DNA of 64,000 nt, taken from the NCBI GenBank assembly GCA_019639175.1, contig JAHBSK010000002.1, positions 1 to 64,000 on the forward strand, in the 5' to 3' direction. Under the pieces are notes generated by a model, which did no database searches, had not been told where the DNA came from, and saw nothing but the letters and a program-made list of their open reading frames with translations. Shown here one piece after another: positions 42,993 to 52,994 of this stretch. Positions within the stretch are counted from its first letter, which is position 1, and the number at the start of each line of letters is the position of its first letter. Origin of the DNA: Acidobacteriota bacterium (GTDB lineage: Bacteria; Acidobacteriota; Blastocatellia; Pyrinomonadales; Pyrinomonadaceae). Position numbers and translations under genes: made by a program.

Positions 42993-43609
42993 TGATCTTT
43001 GAACGGCACGGCAGGGGAAAGATATTCGGCAATCATCCGAACGTGTGTGAAGTGACGCTGTTCGATAAGGCGTCCTTTGCGGAGGACGACGCGGATGTTT
43101 GGCGGTCGTCCTTTATTGCGTCAAGGGCGAGCGGAACGGCTCGAATCCGCCTTTCTGAACTCCATCATTCAGCCATAGGCGAAAAAGGGCAATGGAGTGA
43201 GATCGTCGGGGCAGTAGTGAAACATTCCACAATAAGGCGAGGGCGGGTATTAGGTTCAACTCTGTTCGGTGTTGAGATGGACGGAGGCATTATTCGAAAC
43301 TCATTCGTTACGAACTGTCGGATAAAAGGACGCCCAATGACAGAGAACGCGGACATTGAGGACATTGAGATACATTCGATGATGCGGGTCACGGGGAAGT
43401 GGCACGGCATCGCCCCTCGGTATTACGAAATAAACAACGAATATGCCGAAATTGGCGTAACCGAAGCCCCGAACGGGCAAATGTATATCGGATGCAGGAA
43501 AAAGGACATTGAAAGATGGATGAGAGGCCGCTATCGGTTCGCAAAAACGGTCAACTGGCCGCCTGAAATGGCAGATGAGATATATGAGGTGGTGAAAGAA
43601 TGGCTTTAG
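42992..43609 (+). CDS. Hypothetical beta-helix-like protein
   Basis: 205 residues. HSTIRRGRVLGSTLFGVEMD and GGIIRNSFVTNCRIKG have the spacing of hexapeptide or beta-helix turns. The C-terminus is helical. ATG follows the upstream stop by one shared base. Function unknown. Confidence 0.55.
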   Translation: MIFERHGRGKIFGNHPNVCEVTLFDKASFAEDDADVWRSSFIASRASGTARIRLSELHHSAIGEKGQWSEIVGAVVKHSTIRRGRVLGSTLFGVEMDGGIIRNSFVTNCRIKGRPMTENADIEDIEIHSMMRVTGKWHGIAPRYYEINNEYAEIGVTEAPNGQMYIGCRKKDIERWMRGRYRFAKTVNWPPEMADEIYEVVKEWL

Positions 43610-44826
43610 ACCCTATTAACGATCCTTTGGACTATTTCCTTGAAAGGGACAGGAAAAAGCGTGTGCCGGATATGATGAGCCGCGTGGAGACGTTCGACCT
43701 TGGCGAAAGGCCATTGGTGGTTCCGTCAACGGTGCGTCCGCCTGAATATTTCCTTGATGAGCAGGCGGCGGTGCAGGAGCGTCCTGTGATCGATCTGACG
43801 GGGCCGAGAGAGATCAGGCAGAACGACCCCGCCATCGGCACAGAGGTAATGGCTCGTGTCGTCCCCGACCTTACACAACCTAGAGAAGAATCAGACCGGA
43901 TTTACAGCCAGAACGTTCAGGCAGGCGATGAAGCTGACCTTCTGTCCAGATATGCCCCCGGTTCATCAGATGCCGCGCCGCAGATCGACCTTACGCAGCC
44001 GAGAGAGATGACTCAGGCATCGCCTGACCTTGCCCCTGTATATACTGACCCGATAGAAGCTCAAAGAGCAAGAATACGCAGCCTTCAGCAAACAAACCAT
44101 CCTGACTATCAGGACAACGATAAAGGATGGAAGCGGCGTATCGGTTCTATCCTCAGAGAAGCTCTGATAGGGATGGGCGATGCGTGGAATCAGAACGCGG
44201 GGATCGGCGACCCGACACAGAGGTTACTGGCGTCGGTAGGCGGCGGTGTTGCGGGCGGATTTTCGGGCGGATTTGATAAGAGGGTGGATGAAAGGAGAAA
44301 GCAATCCTTTGACTTAAGGAGAGAGCAGGACGCGCTTGCTGAACTGGAAAGGCAAAGGGCTTTAGACCAGCAAACCGCGTTAAGGGATGCACAGATCGCG
44401 GACGTTACAGCACGTCCTATCCTGAAAGCTGAGGATTTGGAGCGGAAGCGAGAAAAAGATGCTGCGGATAGGGTTTTGAAAGAAAGAACTCAGACGTGGA
44501 AAGAGGCCGATAGAGTTGAATATTTTCGATTGGAACGGGAAAAGTTGGCGGCGTTGAACGAAAAGCGATACAACGACTATGAACTGGCTGTAAGACGCCA
44601 AACGGAAATAGAACGTGCAAATAAAGCTCGTGAGGATCAGCAAAAGAGTAATGAACAGGGACGGAACGAAAGAGCGAAGCAGTCAAACAATCGTCAGCAG
44701 CTGGCATTAAAAGCAAAGTCTATTGCAGACCAACTGAAAGCGGCGATGGACGGCGGATATGATGAAGAAGCTGACAGACTGAGGGACGAACTTCAAAGCA
44801 TTCGGGATCAACTAGGAAGCAAATAA
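43600..44826 (+). CDS. Internal-virion-like coiled-coil protein
   Basis: 408 residues. Residues 60-150 hold three copies of a DLTxPRE motif about 33 residues apart. Then a Gly-rich stretch (ASVGGGVAGGFSGGFDKRVD) and a long coiled coil (LAELERQRALDQQTALRDA, EDLERKREKDAADRVL). It overlaps the giant gene by one base and probably is ejected or assembled with it. Confidence 0.55.
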   Translation: MALDPINDPLDYFLERDRKKRVPDMMSRVETFDLGERPLVVPSTVRPPEYFLDEQAAVQERPVIDLTGPREIRQNDPAIGTEVMARVVPDLTQPREESDRIYSQNVQAGDEADLLSRYAPGSSDAAPQIDLTQPREMTQASPDLAPVYTDPIEAQRARIRSLQQTNHPDYQDNDKGWKRRIGSILREALIGMGDAWNQNAGIGDPTQRLLASVGGGVAGGFSGGFDKRVDERRKQSFDLRREQDALAELERQRALDQQTALRDAQIADVTARPILKAEDLERKREKDAADRVLKERTQTWKEADRVEYFRLEREKLAALNEKRYNDYELAVRRQTEIERANKAREDQQKSNEQGRNERAKQSNNRQQLALKAKSIADQLKAAMDGGYDEEADRLRDELQSIRDQLGSK

Positions 44827-47800
44827 TGGACGATCTTCTGAAATGGGCTGACGGTCTAAATCCTGATGATTATGCTGAAAAGCCCAAGAAACAAAAAATA
44901 GATAAGGGAGATTCTTCTGTTGCGTCCGTGCTGGATGATGAATTTGCCAAACTCGGATACAGCGGCACGGCAAGGCTGTCTCTATTGGGCGATATTGGCA
45001 GAGAAAATGCGTGGAATAGAAACACAATATTTCGCGGACACCTCGACCCTAAAAACAAGGCATTCAATCGCGGCATCATCTCTTGGCAGGGAAACAGAAG
45101 AACGGCACTCGATAACTATCTGAAACAGCAAGGCGTTCTCGGTCGAGGCGACGATGAAGAACTTCGTGCGATGGCTCGGTTTATGGATACCGAGTTAAAA
45201 ACTCAATTCACGAACAGCTACAACAAGCTACAAAACGCCAAAAATACCGCCGAAGCATCCGAAGCTCTGCGTCAATATATCAAGTATGTTCCGACCTCTC
45301 CGTATAACACTCCGGACAAGGATTTTGTCACTCGGAATAATCGTGATTGGGCGGAACGGGCAAAGAAACTTGGTCTGGCACAGGACATAGATATTGATGG
45401 GATACTTGCAGAGGTGGATTCTGTTCTTGGGACGCCCAAGTCAAATAAGGAAAAAGAGGTAGATGTCGATGCTGTTATTCGTGAGGTGGACGAACTTCTT
45501 GGGCAAACGTCTGATAAGTCACCAGTCAAAGTTGCACCATCCCCGACAGTTCCGGGAAACGTGTATCTGGACAATCCGCCGTTGGCGAAGGACGTTTTAC
45601 CGCCATATCAGCCTAACGGGCAACAGACACAAACTGTGGCACAACCGCAGAACGACCCGCTTGCACCGTTGCAGATAGAAACGCTTGGCGGTGTTGCGGG
45701 CGGAGTTCCGATGCCTGTTGAAAGGCCGCAACAGCCCTTGACGATAAGCGACCTGCAAGGTGAGGCACAGCAGCCACTCGCGACCGATGACGATTATCAG
45801 GCTTACGCGGAATATGTCACGTCGCAAGGGCAAACACCGATGTCGCGGCAGGACTTTGATGTTGCGGCACAGGCTCAAGGACGGGTTGGAGACGTAACAG
45901 CGGAGATACAGTCTGAGCCTCAGATACCGCAAGGGCGGCCACAATCGGCACAGAGTCCGGTTATTCGAGAAAATAGGATAACTGAACGGTCACAACAGCA
46001 ATCTCCGCCACAGGAACATCAACCTCAAGGCCAGCCCGCACAGGAAGAAGCACGAGCCTATGTTAAATGGTCGGGCGGATCGGGTTCCGCTCGTAAAGAA
46101 GCATTGGATGATGCCGCATCAACCCTTTCGTCACAGATCGGGGTTGATTTTGACCTTGTTAGTAAGCGGTTGGAAAGCGCCAACTTCGCAGAGGGTGAGC
46201 TTTCCGAAGAGGTAGCCAAACGCAAGAAAGAGCAACGCAGGCAAATTTCAATTGGACTGGACGCAAATGCAGTTGCGGAACTGAAAGAGAAGCAGCATCA
46301 GCGTCAGCAGATGAAGGCCGCTTTGGAAGCCCGGACGAAGGTCTATGAGCAATATGGGGATCTTCCATCAGTTGCACAGCTTAAAGCTCTCAAGGATGAG
46401 GGCATCAAAGACTTTCAGGGTAAGCCAATAGATGAGGCGATAGCGACAGAACAGGCTGCATTCAAAACAGCAGAGGAAGGGCTTGGCTCAACCAGCCAGG
46501 TAACAGCAGGGCGCCCTTTTGAGGACGGAATGAGTTTTGTCGTTCACAACTCGCAGAAAAGGCGATTTTCTCAGGAAGAGATCAATGAAGTAATAGCCAA
46601 ACACGGATCGTTCTCTGAGCGAGAAAAATACCAAAAGGAAATTGAGGAAAAGTATCGCTTTCGTCCAATGGCGTTTCCGGTTGAGGCCGCAAAGAATTTC
46701 GGATCATTCATCGCCAAACTCCCTGCCAAGGCCGTTCAGTCTGCTTTGGCCGCGACTGACGCCACAGGCCACACCGCACTAATCGAAGCTGTCACCGGAA
46801 AGGATATGAAGCCTTCCGAAAATCCGGTTTGGAAGTGGGCCGAGGACTTTCAAAACTCTATTGATGATCTGAAAAACAAAGAACTCCAAGATCATCCTGA
46901 CGCATACATTCAGAAGTTCCTTGCTAATGAAGGGGCGGAGGCTTTCGCCCAATTGGCTACGCAAATCGTGCTTGCCCCGGTATCGGGAGGACTGTCTCTC
47001 GGTATTCCAATAATGGAAGCCGGACTTGCTCAATATAAAGAAGCTGACAAGGCCGGAGCGGGACGTTTACTACGTCTTGGAGCCGCCACCATCGGAGCGG
47101 GTGCGGGTGTCCCTGACGCTCTGATAAAAGCCCGTTGGCTGAGAAATTTGTCACCGAAGATGCGTGACAACTTTTTCGGCAAAATGGCCGACAGCCTTGT
47201 CAACCGTTATTCCCGATATGTCGGACGTGAAGAAGGTGAGCAACTTGCCCGTCTGACCATCGGCGGAATGGTGAAGAAAGCGGGGGTAGGCGGCGGAGCG
47301 GAATACGGCCAGGAAGGTCTTGAGGACGTTGTCAATAAAGCCTTTGCAAAGGTCACATACAAGCCTGAGATGACGTGGAAAGACGTTATCACGCCTGAAA
47401 AAGGTGCGACACGCGGATATATGGCTGCAGGATTGGTCGGGATATTCGGCGGCGGGTTGGGCGCCGTTACGCAGAATATGGCATACGACCAACTGGTCAA
47501 TGCCGAAAGCATCCTTAACCAAGCCGTAAGAAGCGGTCAAATCACGCCGGAGCAATTTCAAGAGGCCGTCGCGGCGGCTAAAGCTGAACTTGAGACGAGA
47601 CAGAAGGAAATCACCCAACCTACCGCTCAACCTAATGCCGAATTGTCGCCGGATACAATAACAACTCCGGCAGAGGCGGTTAATGTTCCTGAATCGAAGG
47701 AATCTCCAATAACTGAGGTTCAGGCCGAAGCCCGTCCTGTTGCAAAAGATGAGACGTTGGAAGTTGGGCAAGCGGTCACGCTCAAAAACGGAAAGGATGC

Positions 47801-50800
47801 CGTTGTGGTCGAGGACACAGGGGCAATGGTCTCTGTTAAGGACGGCGACAAGACAAAATGGGTTAATAAAACAGACCTTTCATTAACACGAGATCGGGAT
47901 GTGTTAAAGGAAACGGAAAACCCTAACACGTTAGAGCGCCCTACGCTTGAAGAAGAAAATGAAACAAACATACCTGCACAGTCCTCATCTATGGATTCGG
48001 AGGCATTGGCGGAAGATACAGATGCTAAAGGCGAGATTCCGGTAGCGGGGACGAAACCGGCAGACACAGTAACCCTCGGCGATACTTCTGTCACGGTTAA
48101 CCGATTACCGTTAAAAGCCCAAAAAGCCTCAGCCATCCAAGACGCGACAATCAAGCGTGTTCAAGATGACGCGCAAGGGCATTATGACCGTTACGTTGAA
48201 AAGCATGGTGATAAGGTTTGGGATGCGGATAAAGCTCGTGAACTGTTCGATGAATTCAATGAGAACAGTATGGAAAACACCCAAGCTGTTCATGCTGCCG
48301 CTTCTGCTCTTATAAGATTAGGTTTTAATAAACGGCTAAAGGAACTGCCGGAAGGCTCTGACGTGCTTTTAACGGCAGGAGGAGCGGGTTCGGGTAAATC
48401 AACCGCTCTTGCAAGCATTGACGCTCCATTGACCTATGATTCGTTAATGTCCAAGCCTGAAGCGGCCATTCGAGATATTAAAAATATCCTTGCTCAAGGC
48501 AAGATGCCGATAATTGGATATGTTCATCGTCCGATCAAGAACGCTGTTCGCGGGATGATGCGGAGGATGGATGATGCTACGCGTCCGGAAGATCGTCGGC
48601 CTGTCGAAATAGAGACAATGGCATTCGGCCATTTTAATGCTCAGAAGGGTTTTTTAGATGTCGTTGCTCCTTACGCGGAAGAGAACGGAATAGCCGCGAG
48701 AGCCTTTGAGACGGTCGAAAATGAAAGCCCGCGTGAGATTTCTTATGATGATCTGGCAAAAGTGAGGTATAATAGCCTTGAGGACGTTAAAGATGAAGTC
48801 ATCAGGACAATTGAATCAGAACTTGCCACAGGAAGCTACTCAGCCGAAACCGAATCTTATTTCAGACAACAGTTACAAAGCGTTCGGGGAGAAGGTAAGG
48901 AAGGAAGCTCTTCAGAATCTAACAAACGCGGGAGCAAGTCTTCAGGAGTTCAATCAGAGGCAACTCAAGAAAGCGGCAGACAATCTCAGCAAGGCCCAGA
49001 TCCCCAGACCGCCGAAAAAGGCAGACAAGGCGTTGAACGAGGACTATCACCAGAGGGCGGAAAAGATATTCGCTCAGATGAAGGACAATCTGACGAAAGC
49101 GGGCGAGGAACACAGGATGCAGGAGCTACGCCGTCAAGCGAAACAGGGGCAGAACGGCCAGGTTCTGAACGAAGTGATAGCGGCGACGGAAAAGGCGAAG
49201 GCGTAAGTTCTGACGCAATAGGTCAAGCGATAGATAAGGCCATCTTTGAATCTGACAAAGAGATCGAAGATGCCCTGAATAAGTCTCTTCCCAATCGTTT
49301 TCAGGAAACCCTCAAAAAGACAGATCGCGGTGAGTTTAAGCCGTCCGTTCATTTTCAAGACTCTATGCAGGGCTGGAAGGAAGGGGCAGAGACCATTGTG
49401 TCTGAAAAGGGGCTTGAGGGAGCGCATGCTGAATACTTTTCCAACAATGAGCTAAAGCCTGCCGTAAAAAACGCTCTTGGCCTTGCCTTGATCGATGCTT
49501 ACGGCCAACTGAACGAACTTGATAAGGTCAATACTCTGGCTTCTGACATGATCGAAGAGTCGGTTGAGTTAGGGCGGGCAATAAAGGCCCTTGATCTTGC
49601 AAACCGCTACGATCCTAAGAGTTGGTCGTTCATTGCAGAAAAACTCAAATCCCGGACGAAGCAGCCTTTAACCCAAGAGGAATACTCCAAAGGCAAGCAG
49701 GCTGTTGAAGCATATGCAGACGCCGCAGACGATATTGCTTTATCCGAAGCTTTTGAATCTGAAAACAGGGGAAAAGCCAAAGCCGCAGAAAAGCTCGGAA
49801 AAGGACTTGAAAAGGCAATTTCTTTTGGCGAACAGTTGGGAACTGAACAAGCGGGAGAACTGGAAGCCCTTAAGAAAGAGGTTGCCCGACTGCAAAAGGA
49901 ACTGGACAGCATCCGGCGGCCTAAACCGAAGGTCACAAAACGGGCAAGACAGCTTCTGAAAGAGATCGTTGAGCATAAGGAAGCCGACCGGAAGATCATT
50001 CAGCAATTCATTCGCGAATCGGAGCGCGGCTCTCTGCCAATTCGCCCTAAACCCAAGTTCAAGTTGAACAACGAAGATGTTGGATTGACCGAGGAACAGT
50101 TTGATGCTCTGAAACGCTTGGCGGCAGAAAAGCTGATGCCCGCGTTAAACTCCGGCGAGATGGGAGTGTCAGAGTTTAGCGTATGGCTAAATAATGAGGT
50201 AAAAGGCAGGTTGTCACCACGGCAGATCGAGCAAATAACAGCAGCCGCATATATGGAAACACGGCAGGTGCGTGAATTCAATTATAATGCGGAGCAAATG
50301 GCAAAGCGCCAAAATCGGCGAGAGTTTCATCAACTTCATTATCGGGTGTTGGGTGAACAATCAAAGCGTTACCGTGAACAGGTAAGACAAGCCATTGAAA
50401 ACGCTGAGGCGTCGCCTAGGGATGCTTTTTCACGACAGCTTGTGCAGACAGCGGCAAATATGGACGTGAGCAATCACGTTCTGACCGGCGCCGACTTTTT
50501 ACGGCTGACCAACAATCTGACGAAGTGGAAAAGCCTGATGCGATCCCTTTTGCCCGGCATATCCAACAAAGAACTGAGTGACATCTATAAACAGTCTTTT
50601 GAACTGCGTAAGGCGGCTATCGAAGATTTAAAAAGGGTGAGAGCGGAAATACGAGAAAACAAGGAATTAACCGATAAAGAATATGCCGATCTTCAAAGAG
50701 AGAAGCGTAAGAAAATATCCAAGATGATGCGGGCAAGGGCGAATCTGCAAGCGTATTATGCTTCACTTTCCCGTACCAAAGCACAGAAGGTTGCTCGTGG

Positions 50801-52994
50801 GGTTAGTCAGACCACAAATATATTCAGAAGCGTTCAGGCCTCCTATGACGTGAGTTTTGCGGGGCGGCAAGGTGCAGCTCTTAACGCAATGGAGACAAGG
50901 GCCAGTATTGCGGGGCTGTGGCTCGGCGGGCAAGAGTCAATAACTCAAGAGGCGTTCGATAATTTTGTCTATGAGATGGAGAGCGATCCGCTTGTTGACG
51001 AAATGAAACAATACGGATGGTCGTCTCGGGCGATTTTACGGGACGCCCGCGACTTTGAGGAGTTCTATCTTTCTCAATTACCAATGAAGCTTGGTGACAT
51101 AGAAGCAGAAACGTCTGCGGGGAAAGCAGCTGCGCTCGTCCCGAGGGCAATCGGGCAAGGCTTTCAAATCTCTGAGCGTTTGTTTGAGCTTCAGGGTGAT
51201 ATGCAGGGCTATAAGGTTTATGAAAAATGGAAATCAGAGATAGACGCACTGGCGGACGCTAACCCAAATTTTGATGTCGATAAAGCAAAGAGGCATCTGA
51301 TCCGCGTGATAAACGCGGGAGTTGGAAGAGGAAACTTTCTTCGCGAGTTCAGGCAAGGGAGTGAAACCGCAAAGGTGCTTTCTGAACTATTCTATTCGCC
51401 CCGATTTATGCTATCTCGTCCCGAGTTCGCGTGGTACATGAGTCCACCTGGACTTCTCTTGTCTGCCCCGAAAGGGACAAAGAAAATAATGTTAAAAAAA
51501 GCGTTGAATTTGTATTCCAAAGCATCGCTTCTCCTTCTACCTCTGGCAATGCTTGGACTTACTTCACTTGACCCCGAAGATGAGGAGTTTTTACAAATTC
51601 GCGTTGGTGACACAAAATTTGACATCACCGGAAAACTTGCCGAAGCCATTCGTCCTGTATTCATGACATTTAAGGGGGGAGGCTATTATTTCATGTCTCT
51701 TTCAGATGATCCGGCTACTGCCGAGACGGGCAGGGCGGGGATGAAGAGGCTTGTGTCGTATTATTCAGACGCCAATGATTGGATGAGAACGTTTAGAGGA
51801 AAAATGTCACCCCAAGCATCACTGGTTTATGATTGGGCTAAAGGTGAAGATTTTCTCGGACGCCCTTTCACTTGGGAGAATGCTATCGCTTCAAGGATGA
51901 TTCCTCTGACATTCCAATCTGCGTGGAACGCCTTGACTTATGATGCTAAGGAATCGGCAATGCGACGCCCAGCCAATCTCAGCACATTTGGCGAAAATGT
52001 AGGAAAGGTAGTGTCAGGCGAATTTAACCATAACCTTGGACGTGTCGGAACGGCGCTGCTGTTAGATACGGTTGGTATCGGCACGGGAATATACGAAAAA
52101 GACGCAAGGACGGTTGCCGCTAAGGAGGCGGAACGGCTTACATCTGCCGATTTCGGTCCTAAAACAGAGCGTCAGGAAATGGCGGAGATAGACCATGAAG
52201 GCACACCGAAATGGCGAATCGCAGGCTCGCTTATCCGCTTGATGAGATTTGGCCATGACATTACTCCTGAACTGGAAAAATACAAGAAGGAAGGCATTCT
52301 CACGGCAGAAGATACTCAAAACATCGTAACACGCGGGGATCGTCTGTATATCGAGGATCGACTTCAAAAAGCCAGCATTGGTGAGATAGCACAAGTTCTT
52401 CGCTTTACTACGCCCTATAATGACCTTATTCGCCCGCTTATGGGCAAGGTTGACAAGGCCAGAGAGATCGAAAGAGAAAGGCTGCTTCAGCTATTGAAGT
52501 CAAAGGCTGACGCCAAAGGGAAGCAAGGCAAGTTGACAGCCGAGGACGAACAAATTCTTGCTGAGTTTCTGCCAGACTTCAAACCTGAGACCACGCAAAA
52601 ATCTAAGGTGCTGGAAGCCGCTCGTTCCTTACTTGAGCGTAAGAAGAATGGGGAAAACATTGAGGCAGAGTTAAATCGGCTACAGCGTCAGAAACTCTTG
52701 TCTGAAAAAACGGCTGCCGCCATCCGTCGCGGAAACTCAGACTCAATGTTATATATGACCATTGAGAAAGACCCGCAGAAACTGTTAGAAGCCTTTCAGC
52801 AAACTCAGGCCGGAGACGAAAAGGAAAAAAGACAGGCTCGACAATTTATGATCGATAAATTTAACGCATCCAAGAGCGCGGAAAATCGAGCGATCTATCT
52901 GAAGGCTCTGAAAGAGGTTTTAGAACCGGCGGCGTATGAACGTTTCGCCCGTATCCATGAAAGAAAATCCAGGACGGAGCAATCGGAGCCTTAG
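44826..52994 (+). CDS. Giant polyvalent virion protein: tail lysozyme plus zeta-like kinase
   Basis: 2722 residues. Residues about 30-130 (LLGDIGRENAWN, NRGIISWQGNRRTALDNYL) resemble the phage tail-lysozyme domain, with the catalytic-type Glu in GREN. Pro/Gln-rich linkers follow to about 410. Gly/Ala-rich hydrophobic stretches at about 705-740 and 865-890 could insert into membrane. TAGGAGSGKSTALASIDA (about 1183) is the Walker A of a zeta-toxin-like kinase domain (1100-1320). A disordered region (1323-1460) and helical domains follow, with one hydrophobic helix at about 2233. Such multi-domain polyvalent proteins are thought to be injected with the DNA. Confidence 0.75.
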   Translation: MDDLLKWADGLNPDDYAEKPKKQKIDKGDSSVASVLDDEFAKLGYSGTARLSLLGDIGRENAWNRNTIFRGHLDPKNKAFNRGIISWQGNRRTALDNYLKQQGVLGRGDDEELRAMARFMDTELKTQFTNSYNKLQNAKNTAEASEALRQYIKYVPTSPYNTPDKDFVTRNNRDWAERAKKLGLAQDIDIDGILAEVDSVLGTPKSNKEKEVDVDAVIREVDELLGQTSDKSPVKVAPSPTVPGNVYLDNPPLAKDVLPPYQPNGQQTQTVAQPQNDPLAPLQIETLGGVAGGVPMPVERPQQPLTISDLQGEAQQPLATDDDYQAYAEYVTSQGQTPMSRQDFDVAAQAQGRVGDVTAEIQSEPQIPQGRPQSAQSPVIRENRITERSQQQSPPQEHQPQGQPAQEEARAYVKWSGGSGSARKEALDDAASTLSSQIGVDFDLVSKRLESANFAEGELSEEVAKRKKEQRRQISIGLDANAVAELKEKQHQRQQMKAALEARTKVYEQYGDLPSVAQLKALKDEGIKDFQGKPIDEAIATEQAAFKTAEEGLGSTSQVTAGRPFEDGMSFVVHNSQKRRFSQEEINEVIAKHGSFSEREKYQKEIEEKYRFRPMAFPVEAAKNFGSFIAKLPAKAVQSALAATDATGHTALIEAVTGKDMKPSENPVWKWAEDFQNSIDDLKNKELQDHPDAYIQKFLANEGAEAFAQLATQIVLAPVSGGLSLGIPIMEAGLAQYKEADKAGAGRLLRLGAATIGAGAGVPDALIKARWLRNLSPKMRDNFFGKMADSLVNRYSRYVGREEGEQLARLTIGGMVKKAGVGGGAEYGQEGLEDVVNKAFAKVTYKPEMTWKDVITPEKGATRGYMAAGLVGIFGGGLGAVTQNMAYDQLVNAESILNQAVRSGQITPEQFQEAVAAAKAELETRQKEITQPTAQPNAELSPDTITTPAEAVNVPESKESPITEVQAEARPVAKDETLEVGQAVTLKNGKDAVVVEDTGAMVSVKDGDKTKWVNKTDLSLTRDRDVLKETENPNTLERPTLEEENETNIPAQSSSMDSEALAEDTDAKGEIPVAGTKPADTVTLGDTSVTVNRLPLKAQKASAIQDATIKRVQDDAQGHYDRYVEKHGDKVWDADKARELFDEFNENSMENTQAVHAAASALIRLGFNKRLKELPEGSDVLLTAGGAGSGKSTALASIDAPLTYDSLMSKPEAAIRDIKNILAQGKMPIIGYVHRPIKNAVRGMMRRMDDATRPEDRRPVEIETMAFGHFNAQKGFLDVVAPYAEENGIAARAFETVENESPREISYDDLAKVRYNSLEDVKDEVIRTIESELATGSYSAETESYFRQQLQSVRGEGKEGSSSESNKRGSKSSGVQSEATQESGRQSQQGPDPQTAEKGRQGVERGLSPEGGKDIRSDEGQSDESGRGTQDAGATPSSETGAERPGSERSDSGDGKGEGVSSDAIGQAIDKAIFESDKEIEDALNKSLPNRFQETLKKTDRGEFKPSVHFQDSMQGWKEGAETIVSEKGLEGAHAEYFSNNELKPAVKNALGLALIDAYGQLNELDKVNTLASDMIEESVELGRAIKALDLANRYDPKSWSFIAEKLKSRTKQPLTQEEYSKGKQAVEAYADAADDIALSEAFESENRGKAKAAEKLGKGLEKAISFGEQLGTEQAGELEALKKEVARLQKELDSIRRPKPKVTKRARQLLKEIVEHKEADRKIIQQFIRESERGSLPIRPKPKFKLNNEDVGLTEEQFDALKRLAAEKLMPALNSGEMGVSEFSVWLNNEVKGRLSPRQIEQITAAAYMETRQVREFNYNAEQMAKRQNRREFHQLHYRVLGEQSKRYREQVRQAIENAEASPRDAFSRQLVQTAANMDVSNHVLTGADFLRLTNNLTKWKSLMRSLLPGISNKELSDIYKQSFELRKAAIEDLKRVRAEIRENKELTDKEYADLQREKRKKISKMMRARANLQAYYASLSRTKAQKVARGVSQTTNIFRSVQASYDVSFAGRQGAALNAMETRASIAGLWLGGQESITQEAFDNFVYEMESDPLVDEMKQYGWSSRAILRDARDFEEFYLSQLPMKLGDIEAETSAGKAAALVPRAIGQGFQISERLFELQGDMQGYKVYEKWKSEIDALADANPNFDVDKAKRHLIRVINAGVGRGNFLREFRQGSETAKVLSELFYSPRFMLSRPEFAWYMSPPGLLLSAPKGTKKIMLKKALNLYSKASLLLLPLAMLGLTSLDPEDEEFLQIRVGDTKFDITGKLAEAIRPVFMTFKGGGYYFMSLSDDPATAETGRAGMKRLVSYYSDANDWMRTFRGKMSPQASLVYDWAKGEDFLGRPFTWENAIASRMIPLTFQSAWNALTYDAKESAMRRPANLSTFGENVGKVVSGEFNHNLGRVGTALLLDTVGIGTGIYEKDARTVAAKEAERLTSADFGPKTERQEMAEIDHEGTPKWRIAGSLIRLMRFGHDITPELEKYKKEGILTAEDTQNIVTRGDRLYIEDRLQKASIGEIAQVLRFTTPYNDLIRPLMGKVDKAREIERERLLQLLKSKADAKGKQGKLTAEDEQILAEFLPDFKPETTQKSKVLEAARSLLERKKNGENIEAELNRLQRQKLLSEKTAAAIRRGNSDSMLYMTIEKDPQKLLEAFQQTQAGDEKEKRQARQFMIDKFNASKSAENRAIYLKALKEVLEPAAYERFARIHERKSRTEQSEP
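48793..49206 (+). CDS. Nested gene in another frame of the giant gene
   Basis: 137 residues starting MKSSGQLNQNLPQEA, strongly helical and basic (EALQNLTNAGASLQEFNQRQ, then LKKAADNLSK). GAGG (48780-48783) stands nine bases before the ATG. Its codons look like those of other genes here, while the host frame over the same bases is disordered and uses AGA, GGA, CGA and TCA. It starts right after the zeta-like domain. Function unknown; a partner or antidote of that domain is conceivable. Confidence 0.5.
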   Translation: MKSSGQLNQNLPQEATQPKPNLISDNSYKAFGEKVRKEALQNLTNAGASLQEFNQRQLKKAADNLSKAQIPRPPKKADKALNEDYHQRAEKIFAQMKDNLTKAGEEHRMQELRRQAKQGQNGQVLNEVIAATEKAKA

